From assembly GCA_021799935.1 (NCBI GenBank), contig JAJYZM010000023.1, forward strand, positions 1 to 9,205: a DNA stretch of 9,205 nt, given 5' to 3'. The DNA is from a bacterium. GTDB taxonomy: Bacteria > SZUA-79 > Acidulodesulfobacterales > Acidulodesulfobacteraceae. Within the stretch, counting starts at the first letter, position 1. Each line of letters starts with the position of its first letter. The position numbers and the translations under genes are program-made. Shown here one piece after another: positions 1-7,008 of the stretch. The notes beneath the pieces were generated by a model that saw only the letters and a program-made list of their open reading frames with translations, did no database searches and was not told the DNA's origin.

Positions 1-923
1 AACAGCTGGCGGCGGATATGGGGATAATCGTTCCGCCTTTGCATATAAAAGACAATTTAAATTTGAAACCTAACGAGTATGTTTTTTTAATTAAGGGGAT
101 AGAGGTCGCCAGATACGAAACTATGCCGAATAAGCTTCTTGCTATGAATCCCGGCAACGTAACGGAAAACATACCAGGCATAGTTACCAAAGAACCGGCT
201 TTCAATCTGCCGGCTCTTTGGATAGAAGAAGGATTAAAGCAAAAAGCGCAAATGGCTGGATGGACCGTCGTAGAAATACCCGCCGTTATAGCGACCCACA
301 TAGTCGAAATAATAAAAAATAATGCGGCCGAACTGCTTACGAGGCAGGATGTACAGAAACTTCTCGATATACTTTCCTCGAAATATCCTAAAATCGTAGA
401 TGACCTTATTCCGGGAGTTCTTTCTCTCAGCGCCGTACAGAATATTCTGGAGAATTTGCTTTCCGAAGGGGTTCCTATTAAGGATATGCTTACTATAGTG
501 GAAGCCCTGCATAATTACGCGCCGAATACGAAAGACCCCGCTGTTTTAACCGAATACGTGAGGAGCGCTCTGAAAAGAACTATTACGAAAACTTTAATAA
601 CGCAGGACAATACCGTGAGGCCTCTTACGCTCGGCAAAAATTTAGAAACGGTTATATTAGGCGAATATAATAAGACTAAAGAACAGGGTGCCGGATATTC
701 GGGGCTCGACCCGTCTTATTACAATAAAATAATTTCGGCGGTCAGGGACGGAGTCAAAAAATCGGCGGATGCCGGTTTGTCGCCGATAGTGCTGACGTCT
801 CCGCGCATAAGGCTTTTTTTAAAGAATATTTTAAACGAAATAGCTCCGGGGATTTCCGTCGTATCTACCGGCGAATTATCTCCTAACGTAAAAATAAAAC
901 CGGTAGGAACTATAGAAATATAA
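1..923 (+). CDS. flhA: Flagellar biosynthesis protein FlhA, C-terminal part (5' truncated)
   Basis: This is the end of FlhA, the large inner-membrane component of the flagellar type III export gate; its cytoplasmic domain forms a nonameric ring that docks substrates and chaperones. The frame is open from base 3, so the ATG at 18 is internal. The stretch GIIVPPLHIKDNLNLKPNEY is the conserved start of the FlhA cytoplasmic domain, and SPRIRLFLKNILNE followed by a Leu/Ile-rich end matches the family C-terminus. About 306 residues are present, somewhat under half of a usual FlhA of about 690 residues. The membrane half lies upstream of the window. No membrane segment is expected or seen in this part. 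The stop is followed after six bases by flhF, the arrangement found in many polar flagellates. The family call is secure; the virulence-type homologue (SctV/InvA) is unlikely given flhF, flhG and fliA next door. Confidence 0.95.
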   Translation, partial: QLAADMGIIVPPLHIKDNLNLKPNEYVFLIKGIEVARYETMPNKLLAMNPGNVTENIPGIVTKEPAFNLPALWIEEGLKQKAQMAGWTVVEIPAVIATHIVEIIKNNAAELLTRQDVQKLLDILSSKYPKIVDDLIPGVLSLSAVQNILENLLSEGVPIKDMLTIVEALHNYAPNTKDPAVLTEYVRSALKRTITKTLITQDNTVRPLTLGKNLETVILGEYNKTKEQGAGYSGLDPSYYNKIISAVRDGVKKSADAGLSPIVLTSPRIRLFLKNILNEIAPGISVVSTGELSPNVKIKPVGTIEI

Positions 924-929
924 AAATCT

Positions 930-2120
930 ATGCAAATTAAAAGATACGAAGTTTTAGACATAAAAGACGCTATAGAACTTATTAAAAAAGACCTCGGCGA
1001 AGAAGCTGTCATAATCTCTACGAGACAGGTCAACGGTTCCAACGACTTAGGTTTTTTCGGAAAACCTTTTCTCGAAGTAGTCGCCGCTATAGATTATAAA
1101 GAAGAGGATATCGCTCCGCCTAAGGAGAGCCGCGGATTTAATCAGGATATGCTTGCGCCCATATACGACGACGTGAAATTCCTAAAAGACAATTTCGACA
1201 GCATAGTGGAGGACAGGGTTATTTACGTTTTAAATTCAAAGTTTGAAGAAATCAAGGCGTTTATGAATGAAATTAAGTTCGATTTAAGCCTGCTGAAAGA
1301 CGAAAGAACCAATAAAGGAACTGCGCAAAACGACCTTCTTGTATATTTGGACAATATTTCATTCGAAAGAAATATATCCGTTAAATTAATCGAAATATTT
1401 TTTAAAGACATAAAATTAACGAATTTCAAAAAAGAAGAAAAAGTAGAATATTTTAAAAAATTTTTTAAAAAAATAATAGAAAAAAAAGTCGAAAGGAAAA
1501 AAATAAACCGCCTGTTCGACGGAAAAACCGTTATTGCGGTCGTTGGAAACAGCGGTTCCGGAAAAACCGCGACCGCCGCTAAACTCTGTTCTAAATTTAT
1601 ATTCGAAAAAAATCTGCATGTTTCGCTCTGTACTATAGATTCTCTGAAAATAGGCGGCTACGAAACTTTAAAAAAATATGCTGAAAAATTAAAGATAAAT
1701 TTTTCCGCATTAAAAGACCCGCAGGGATTAAATTCTTTTATTTCCGATTCGCAGTCCGACGTTATCGTAATCGATACCTTTGCCGTTAATCATAATAATC
1801 TGTTTCAGCTGAACGCCCTGTCAAAATTTATAGGCAGTTTAAAGGGCGTAATTAATACGGAGCTTTTGCTCCCCGCCCACCTTAAACACTTAGACGCGGT
1901 GAGGGCTTACGAATCTTTCGGGAACAAGGTCGGAATAAGCGGAATTATTATTTCGAAAACGGACGAGTCGCGCGGCATCGGCAATCTTGCAGGCCTGCTT
2001 CTTCTTCAGGACTCGGCGGTAGATTTTATTACCTCGGGAGAAAACGTTCCGGAAGATATCGAAGAGGCAACGGCGGAAAATATTTATTCGTTATTTTTTC
2101 CTAAACCGGCGGAGTTCTAA
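930..2120 (+). CDS. flhF: Flagellar GTPase FlhF (SRP family)
   Basis: FlhF is the third SRP-type GTPase; it marks the site where a flagellum is built, usually at a pole. The protein has 396 residues in the usual B-N-G layout. The N-terminus MQIKRYEVLDIKDAIELIKK and a GFFGKPFLEVVAAID segment match the FlhF basic domain. A Lys-rich helical stretch spans about 164-192. The P-loop GNSGSGKT lies at 206-213, and the G4 motif appears as SKTDE at 342-346. Two motifs depart from the family: the G2 region reads DSLKIGG where SRP GTPases have DTYRxGA, and the G3 motif at 282-286 reads DTFAV instead of DTAGR. Nucleotide binding therefore looks intact, but hydrolysis or dimer activation may be altered (inference). 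The start lies six bases after the flhA stop with no strong Shine-Dalgarno, suggesting translational coupling. Confidence 0.93.
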   Translation: MQIKRYEVLDIKDAIELIKKDLGEEAVIISTRQVNGSNDLGFFGKPFLEVVAAIDYKEEDIAPPKESRGFNQDMLAPIYDDVKFLKDNFDSIVEDRVIYVLNSKFEEIKAFMNEIKFDLSLLKDERTNKGTAQNDLLVYLDNISFERNISVKLIEIFFKDIKLTNFKKEEKVEYFKKFFKKIIEKKVERKKINRLFDGKTVIAVVGNSGSGKTATAAKLCSKFIFEKNLHVSLCTIDSLKIGGYETLKKYAEKLKINFSALKDPQGLNSFISDSQSDVIVIDTFAVNHNNLFQLNALSKFIGSLKGVINTELLLPAHLKHLDAVRAYESFGNKVGISGIIISKTDESRGIGNLAGLLLLQDSAVDFITSGENVPEDIEEATAENIYSLFFPKPAEF

Positions 2121-2145
2121 GAGGCAATAAAAAATTCAAGAGGCA
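2119..2145 (+). repeat. Direct repeat AAGAGGCA spanning the flhF stop and flhG leader
   Basis: The octamer AAGAGGCA occurs at 2119-2126 and again at 2138-2145. Both copies contain a Shine-Dalgarno-like AGAGG core. Only the second, nine bases before the ATG at 2153, is placed to act as the flhG ribosome binding site. The first overlaps the flhF stop codon. It may be a small duplication or chance; the sequence alone cannot show a regulatory role. Confidence 0.4.
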
Positions 2146-2152
2146 TTTTAAA

Positions 2153-3001
2153 ATGAAAAGACAAAAAAACGAAAATTCTTATACAAAAATTATTTCCGTT
2201 ACAAGCGGCAAGGGCGGGGTAGGCAAGACTAATATAGTATGCAATCTTGCGTATTGTTTCGCTTCTATGGGAAAAAGGGTGATAATAATGGATGCCGACC
2301 TGAGCCTCGGAAACGTTTCGGTGATAATGGGAATGATTCCTAAATACAATATATCTCAGGTTATTTACGGGGATAAACATCTGAGGGATATTATAATGAC
2401 CGATTCCAACGGCATAATGGTTCTTCCGGCTTCTTCCGGCATATCCGAACTGTCGAACCTTTCGGAACCGCAAAAACTCACGCTGATGTCGAGATTCGAC
2501 GAATTCGCCGGCGACTTAGACGCCGGCGGAAGCCCGATAGACGTGCTTATTATAGATACCGGAGCGGGTATATCGTCCAACGTTCTGTATTTCAATCTTG
2601 CCGCCAGCGAAATATACGTGGTCGTTACTCCGGAACCTACTTCCATTACCGACGCTTACGCACTCATAAAAGTTTTAAGCACAAAATACAGCGAAAAATA
2701 TTTTTCTATAATAGTCAATAACGTCAGAAGCGAAAGGGAAGCAAAAGAGGTATATAAGCATTTAAGCCTTGTTTCCGATAAGTTCCTTAAAGTCAATTTA
2801 AATTACCTCGGCCACATTTTAAGCGACGACAGTATTTCCCGTTCAGTTATAATGCAGAGGCCGGCGTCAAGCATTTTTCCAGATTCAAAGGCTTCCGTAT
2901 GCTTTAAAAAATTAGCTTACAATATACTTTCGCAGAAAGACAATAAAACGTCCAACGGCAATATTCAGTTTTTTCTTAACAGGCTTCTCATGTCATTCTA
3001 A
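2153..3001 (+). CDS. flhG: Flagellar number regulator FlhG/FleN, MinD-like ATPase
   Basis: FlhG (FleN, YlxH) is a ParA/MinD-family ATPase that works with FlhF to limit the number of flagella. The 282-residue protein shows the deviant Walker A SGKGGVGKT at 18-26 with signature Lys20 and Lys25, a switch I region MDADLSLGN at 46-54, and switch II IDTGAG around Asp135. The C-terminus ends in IQFFLNRLLMSF, which could form the amphipathic membrane-binding helix of MinD-type proteins. The N-terminus (MKRQKNENSYTKIISV) lacks the DQAxxL motif by which typical FlhG proteins stimulate FlhF. No earlier start can add it, because the frame is closed by a stop at 2102-2104 and no start codon lies between. 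An AGAGG ribosome site precedes the ATG. Context between flhF and fliA supports FlhG over MinD. Confidence 0.92.
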   Translation: MKRQKNENSYTKIISVTSGKGGVGKTNIVCNLAYCFASMGKRVIIMDADLSLGNVSVIMGMIPKYNISQVIYGDKHLRDIIMTDSNGIMVLPASSGISELSNLSEPQKLTLMSRFDEFAGDLDAGGSPIDVLIIDTGAGISSNVLYFNLAASEIYVVVTPEPTSITDAYALIKVLSTKYSEKYFSIIVNNVRSEREAKEVYKHLSLVSDKFLKVNLNYLGHILSDDSISRSVIMQRPASSIFPDSKASVCFKKLAYNILSQKDNKTSNGNIQFFLNRLLMSF

Positions 3002-3011
3002 ATTATATAAT

Positions 3012-3722
3012 ATGCAAAAATTAGACGATAAATCGAAAAAATTAATAGAAGAAAACTTCAGCCTCGTGAATAAGGTCGCTAATTTTATGTCGGTAAAATT
3101 TAACGGCGTAATAAATAAGGACGACATTATAGAGTTCGGAATATTCGGGCTTATAGACGCGGCTATAAAGTTCGACCCTTCAAAAAACGAAAATTTTAAA
3201 TTTTATGCGATAACGCGCATAAAAGGAACTATACTCGACAACGTGCGGAAACTCGATTATATGCCCAGAAACGTCAGGGAATTATCCGGAAGAATAGAAA
3301 AAGTTTATTCAAAATTAGAGCAGAAACTGGGTAGAATGCCTTCCGACGAAGAAGTTGCAGGCGAACTGGCTATAGGAATAGACGAACTTAACGAAATGTT
3401 TTATAAGATAAGGGGAGCCTCGTTTTTAAACGATAAAGATTTCATATCTTTAGACAAAACCAGGCCGGAATCTTTGGACGCTATAGAAAGCAAGGAAGTT
3501 TCGATAATAGACGGTCTTTTAATGGACGAGAAAAAAAATATATTAAAGAAATATATAGATATGCTCGAAGATATTGAAAAGAATGTTCTGATGATGTATT
3601 ATTATGATGAACTGACTTTGAAGGATATCGGAAATATATTAAATTTGACCGAATCGAGGATCTGCCAGATTCATTCTAAATCAATTATAAAATTGAGGGC
3701 TAAATTAAAATTTTATGAGTAA
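3012..3722 (+). CDS. fliA: RNA polymerase sigma factor for flagellar operons (sigma-28, FliA)
   Basis: This is a 236-residue sigma-70-family protein of the FliA/WhiG type, which directs transcription of late flagellar and chemotaxis genes. Region 2 (about 10-90) contains DIIEFGIFGLIDAAIKFDP and the 2.4 element RKLDYMPRNVRE, the family's DW-PRSVR signature with Tyr in place of Trp. Region 3 covers about 91-135, including KLGRMPSDEEVA. Region 4 has the helix-turn-helix LTLKDIGNILNLTESRICQ at 201-219, followed by IHSKSIIKLR. Region 1.1 is absent, as is normal for this class. The ATG lies ten bases after the flhG stop with no recognisable Shine-Dalgarno, so coupling to flhG translation is likely. 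The last eight bases overlap the next gene as ATGAGTAA. No FlgM-type anti-sigma gene is visible here. Confidence 0.93.
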   Translation: MQKLDDKSKKLIEENFSLVNKVANFMSVKFNGVINKDDIIEFGIFGLIDAAIKFDPSKNENFKFYAITRIKGTILDNVRKLDYMPRNVRELSGRIEKVYSKLEQKLGRMPSDEEVAGELAIGIDELNEMFYKIRGASFLNDKDFISLDKTRPESLDAIESKEVSIIDGLLMDEKKNILKKYIDMLEDIEKNVLMMYYYDELTLKDIGNILNLTESRICQIHSKSIIKLRAKLKFYE

Positions 3723-5688
3723 AGAAGAAATAGAAAAAATTGCGGGATACGGAACTGCCGAGGATAGAAAAAAGTTAATAGAAATGTTGGATTCCGACAA
3801 TCCGGCCGCCGTCGAATCCGCCCAAAACGCCTTAGTAAATAACGTCCACGGGAAAAAAGAACTGGTTAAAATGCTCATGGATTCCACCGTTTCCCCCGCC
3901 CTCAGCATTAAACTCCGTTCCAACTCTTTCGATGCTTTGAAACGTCTGGCTATGCGGAACGGCAATTTTTTAGTTGATTACGCCGGCAAAAACAACGGAA
4001 AGTACGACAGGATAATTGCCGAGTTGATGAGATACGGAAAATTTACTCCGCCGGATTATCCCGAAAAAGCTTTAAAAATTCTCGCAAAAAGCAAAGACGA
4101 AATTACTATGGCTAATGCTATAGAATCCGCAGGGATATTAAAAATAGACCTGGGGAACATTTTATTCAAGGCGCTAAAAGGAGATTTTTTCGTTTTGTCC
4201 GCAGCCGTTTTTTCCATAGGGGAATTAAAGCTAAAAAAAGCTTTCCCGAAACTGAAAGAATTATTATTAAATACGGACGACAGAGTAGTTAAAAATATAA
4301 TTACGGAATCTCTTTCTAAAATCGGCGGAGACGAGATAACGGACTTTTTACTGGAACTTTTAAATAAAAACGCAAAATATAAACTAGACAAAATTTATAT
4401 ATTGAAAAGCCTTTATAAAATATGCCTTGTAATAGACTGCGATAAGAGCGGAAGGAATACAAGCAGAGAAAGAATGCATCTTAAATTGTCCAGAATGAAT
4501 TTAAAAATCAGTATATTCTCTTTGAACGATTATGAAGAAAAAGACGCGGCAGAAGCCATTTTATGTTATTTTTCCATGTTAAGTCATAAAAAATCGAGAA
4601 AAATATTCAAATTTATTTTTGAATATTACCAAAAAAACGGAAATTTAGACGAAACGGAATACGGCTATATAAAAGAAATAATAAAAAAAACAGCAAGGCC
4701 TAAATTTATATTAGAATTTATAAAATCGTTAAAGCAGTCCGACGATTTAAATAAAACGGCTCTCCTTATAGACGTTTTATCCGATATTTCCCATAAGGAT
4801 ATAATTAACCTTTTGGATTTTTATAGGGACAAAATTTTTTTTGTAGAAATAAAACTTTCGCTTTTAAAATATGGGAAAAAATTGTCCGGCAGTTCTTACG
4901 AACGCCAATTAATAGACGTTGTTACCGATGCCTATATAAGAGACGGCAACGGCGACGTCCGAAAATCCGCCTCGGTTTTGCTCGGTTCTTTTAAAAATGC
5001 CATTTTCTGCGAAGAAAAAATTTTCAACAGTCTTCTTAAGGAAAATTATCCCGACGTTATCGATGCCTATATAGAGACTATAACTAATCTTTTAAGCCTG
5101 AATAAAAGTAAAAAATATATGCATTCTTTTATAGACAATCTTTCTTTGAAAAACGATAAAATCGTAGAATATTCTTTAAGAATTCTCGGAGATAAAAAAA
5201 TAAAATTTACGGCAAAAGAAATTTCCGATATATACGCCAAATTAAAGGCGTTTAAATATATTAAATCCGTATTTCTTAAAAGGCTTCTCGCAAAGTCGCT
5301 TAAAAATTTCGATTTGCTCAAACATAAAGAAGAAACGGCGTTTATGCTCGAAGAAAGCGACGAAGAAATAAAATTGAATTATCTGGAGTCACTTTTATTA
5401 TCCGGAGAAAAAAATCCGGAGTTTTTTTTCGATACGCTTAACTCGGGAAATTATTCCGATATTTTCAGATACAAAATAATAGAATTAATCCAGAAAACCA
5501 GGAATAAAGGCAGTTTTGACAAACTTGTTTCCGTTCTGCGCAAGGAAAAAAGCAAAATGGTTAAAATTGCGCTGTTGAGCGCATTACATTCGTTAGATAA
5601 AAGAAAGTCGAATTCTATTCTGAAAAAATACAATTCGTCCAAAGATAAAGATATAAGAAATTTTTCTTTGGAATTAATAAAAAAATAA
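3715..5688 (+). CDS. HEAT-like repeat protein of unknown function between fliA and cheR
   Basis: I do not recognise this 657-residue protein by name. It has no signal peptide or membrane segment, is rich in Lys, Leu, Ile and Glu, and reads as a chain of antiparallel helix pairs, as in HEAT/ARM solenoids. The clearest repeat-like units are DDRVVKNIITESLSKIGGDE (from 188), GDVRKSASVLLGSF (near 413), EEIKLNYLESLLLSG, and KMVKIALLSALHSLD (from 614) with DKDIRNFSLELIKK at the very end. The repeat register is degenerate in the middle. Such solenoids usually bind other proteins and lack enzymatic activity. The start codon overlaps the fliA stop by eight bases, with GAGGG 15 bases upstream, so the two are probably translated together; cheR follows after 21 bases. 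A role as scaffold or regulator in motility is inference from position only. That it is a real gene is very likely, the fold likely, the function unknown. Confidence 0.8.
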   Translation: MSKEEIEKIAGYGTAEDRKKLIEMLDSDNPAAVESAQNALVNNVHGKKELVKMLMDSTVSPALSIKLRSNSFDALKRLAMRNGNFLVDYAGKNNGKYDRIIAELMRYGKFTPPDYPEKALKILAKSKDEITMANAIESAGILKIDLGNILFKALKGDFFVLSAAVFSIGELKLKKAFPKLKELLLNTDDRVVKNIITESLSKIGGDEITDFLLELLNKNAKYKLDKIYILKSLYKICLVIDCDKSGRNTSRERMHLKLSRMNLKISIFSLNDYEEKDAAEAILCYFSMLSHKKSRKIFKFIFEYYQKNGNLDETEYGYIKEIIKKTARPKFILEFIKSLKQSDDLNKTALLIDVLSDISHKDIINLLDFYRDKIFFVEIKLSLLKYGKKLSGSSYERQLIDVVTDAYIRDGNGDVRKSASVLLGSFKNAIFCEEKIFNSLLKENYPDVIDAYIETITNLLSLNKSKKYMHSFIDNLSLKNDKIVEYSLRILGDKKIKFTAKEISDIYAKLKAFKYIKSVFLKRLLAKSLKNFDLLKHKEETAFMLEESDEEIKLNYLESLLLSGEKNPEFFFDTLNSGNYSDIFRYKIIELIQKTRNKGSFDKLVSVLRKEKSKMVKIALLSALHSLDKRKSNSILKKYNSSKDKDIRNFSLELIKK

Positions 5689-5709
5689 ACCATCCAAACA
5701 TATACATAC

Positions 5710-6555
5710 ATGGAATATACTGGCGCAGTTTTAACCGACGGCGTTTTTAATAAATTAAAAGAACTTATTTACGAGCTCTCCGGAATATATTTCGGCGAAC
5801 AGAAAAAATATTTATTGGAAACAAGGCTTTCAAAAAGGCTTTCCGTTTTAAACCTCTCTAATTTCGACGATTATTACAACTATCTGAAGTATTCTCCCGA
5901 AAAAACAGGAGAAGTAAAAGAACTGCTAAACAGCGTCACTACTAACGAAACAAGTTTTTTCAGAGATATGCCGCAACTCGAAGTTTTTGTAGATATTTTA
6001 AAACAGGTTGTGCAGACGGCCGGTAAAAACGCGTATAAAAAAAAAATAAGGATATGGAGCGCGGCTTGCTCTACGGGCGAAGAGCCTTATACCGTAGGTA
6101 TTTTAATAAAAGAAAATTTTCCGTCTTTCGCTCTAAATTTCGAACTCATAGGTTCGGACATAAGCACGCAGGTTCTCGATTCTGCAAATAAAGGCATTTA
6201 CGGAAGCTATACTCTTAGAAACGTATCCTCGGAAATTTTAAAAAAATATTTCGTCCAAATAGACGACGATTTATACGGCATTAAGGACGAAATTAAAAAA
6301 ATGGCTTCTTTTCGCAACGTTAATCTGATAGATGCTAAAGATGTAAAGAAACTTAATGAATTCGACGTAGTTTTATGCAGAAATGTTATAATATATTTCG
6401 ATGCCGAATCTAAAAAAAAGGCTATAACCAATATATACGAAAGTTTAAAAAAAGGCGGATATCTGTTTCTTGGACATTCGGAATCGCTTCATTCCATAAC
6501 GTCTTTATTTAAATTGGTCGGACTCGGCAAAACGCCGTTATACATAAAGGAATAG
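5710..6555 (+). CDS. cheR: Chemotaxis protein methyltransferase CheR
   Basis: CheR transfers methyl groups from S-adenosylmethionine to glutamates of chemoreceptors, which sets adaptation. The 281-residue protein has the N-terminal helical CheR domain (about 10-80), the conserved TTNETSFFRD, the SAM-binding motif IWSAACSTGEEPYT, the acidic SDIS that follows the next strand, the catalytic-domain signature FDVVLCRNVIIYFD, and GYLFLGHSESL near the end. Length is that of the classical single-domain enzyme, with no added TPR or receiver domain. The ATG at 5710 is the only good start that keeps the full domain, but the 21 bases before it hold no Shine-Dalgarno. Expression may rest on coupling to the HEAT-like gene or on the unstructured AC-rich leader. 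CheB, which removes the methyl groups, is not in the window. Confidence 0.96.
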   Translation: MEYTGAVLTDGVFNKLKELIYELSGIYFGEQKKYLLETRLSKRLSVLNLSNFDDYYNYLKYSPEKTGEVKELLNSVTTNETSFFRDMPQLEVFVDILKQVVQTAGKNAYKKKIRIWSAACSTGEEPYTVGILIKENFPSFALNFELIGSDISTQVLDSANKGIYGSYTLRNVSSEILKKYFVQIDDDLYGIKDEIKKMASFRNVNLIDAKDVKKLNEFDVVLCRNVIIYFDAESKKKAITNIYESLKKGGYLFLGHSESLHSITSLFKLVGLGKTPLYIKE

Positions 6556-6557
6556 GC

Positions 6558-6563
6558 GGAGGA
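6558..6563 (+). promoter_or_regulatory. Strong ribosome binding site GGAGGA before the divergent receiver gene
   Basis: GGAGGA begins three bases after the cheR stop. It lies five bases before the ATG at 6569 and eight bases before a second, adjacent ATG at 6572. Eight bases is the more usual spacing, so the protein may really start at the second methionine, one residue shorter. It is the best Shine-Dalgarno in the window and contrasts with the bare starts of fliA and cheR. Confidence 0.7.
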
Positions 6564-6568
6564 TAAAT

Positions 6569-6940
6569 ATGATGAAAAACTATACGGTATTAATCGTGGA
6601 AGACTCTATAGTCGTTATAAAATTTTTGGCTGTTGTTTTTAAAAATGCCGGTTTCAGGGTAAAAACCGCTTCGGACGGATTCGAGGCTTTAGAAAAAGCT
6701 ATAAAAGACGATATAAATTTAATAGTGACCGATTTGAATATGCCTCAAATGGACGGCATAACGCTGTTAAAAAATCTTAAAGAAAACGAAGACACTAAGA
6801 AAATTCCGGTAATACTTATGTCTTCGAATACGCCCGACAAAAAGGAAATTTCGGGCAGTTACGCTTTTCTGCAAAAGCCGTTTAAAGAAAATGAAATAAT
6901 AGGAATTGCAAAAAAAGCCGTTAAAGATATTTACGGTTAA
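6569..6940 (+). CDS. Single-domain response regulator, divergent CheY-like receiver
   Basis: This 123-residue protein is a lone receiver domain with no output domain. The phosphorylation site is complete: acidic pair Glu11-Asp12 in LIVEDS, acceptor Asp55 in LIVTDLNMPQMDG, Ser85 in VILMSSN and Lys103 in LQKPF, with Phe100 at the aromatic switch position. From Ser85 to Lys103 there are 18 residues against 22 in the neighbouring CheY, so the alpha-4 region is about one turn shorter. That face normally contacts targets, so its partner probably differs from FliM. It sits 13 bases after cheR and ahead of cheY and cheA, so CheA is the likely phosphodonor. Possible roles are a phosphate sink, a second motor or adaptation regulator, or signalling to another system; the sequence does not decide between them. 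Confidence 0.88.
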   Translation: MMKNYTVLIVEDSIVVIKFLAVVFKNAGFRVKTASDGFEALEKAIKDDINLIVTDLNMPQMDGITLLKNLKENEDTKKIPVILMSSNTPDKKEISGSYAFLQKPFKENEIIGIAKKAVKDIYG

Positions 6941-6952
6941 AATAATAACACG

Positions 6953-6981
6953 TTGATAAAAGCAAAATTTTTTATTATAAT
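6953..6981 (+). promoter_or_regulatory. Probable sigma-70 promoter upstream of cheY
   Basis: A TTGATA box at 6953-6958 (five of six consensus bases) is followed by exactly 17 bases and then TATAAT at 6976-6981 (six of six). It lies in the 68-base gap before cheY, the longest non-coding stretch in the window. Transcription would begin near 6988, giving a leader of about 20 bases that still includes the cheY ribosome site. AT-rich DNA produces chance matches, but the joint fit of both boxes, spacing and location is good. It would give cheY and cheA transcription independent of FliA. Confidence 0.6.
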
Positions 6982-6993
6982 TTTAAATATTTT

Positions 6994-7000
6994 AGAAGGA
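6994..7000 (+). promoter_or_regulatory. Ribosome binding site of cheY
   Basis: AGAAGGA lies eight bases before the ATG at 7009. It fixes this start, which also gives the standard CheY N-terminus. Confidence 0.75.
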
Positions 7001-7008
7001 TACCTAAT

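Noticed and set aside
18..923. ATG at 18 as the true start of a short FlhA-like gene
   Set aside because: The frame is open back to base 3 and the residues before it (QLAAD) fit the FlhA sequence, so this is simply the truncated 3' part of flhA.
1451..1470. A/T palindrome in flhF as a transcription terminator
   Set aside because: A stem of only A-T pairs with no loop or GC core would be too weak, and it lies in the middle of a gene with the frame continuing intact.
2775..2781. CCGATAA inside flhG as a sigma-28 -10 element upstream of fliA
   Set aside because: No TAAA-type -35 element occurs at the required spacing (a TTTAAG lies too close), and the bases encode ordinary FlhG sequence.
3006..3011. 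TATAAT directly before the fliA ATG as a -10 box
   Set aside because: It abuts the start codon, has no -35 partner at the right distance, and pure A/T hexamers are common in this DNA; a start from it would fall inside the coding region.
6055..6070. Sigma-54-like element TGGAGC-N5-TTGCT inside cheR
   Set aside because: GG-to-GC spacing fits, but the bases encode the invariant SAM-binding motif of CheR (IWSAACSTGEE), so protein constraint explains them, and no gene start follows nearby.
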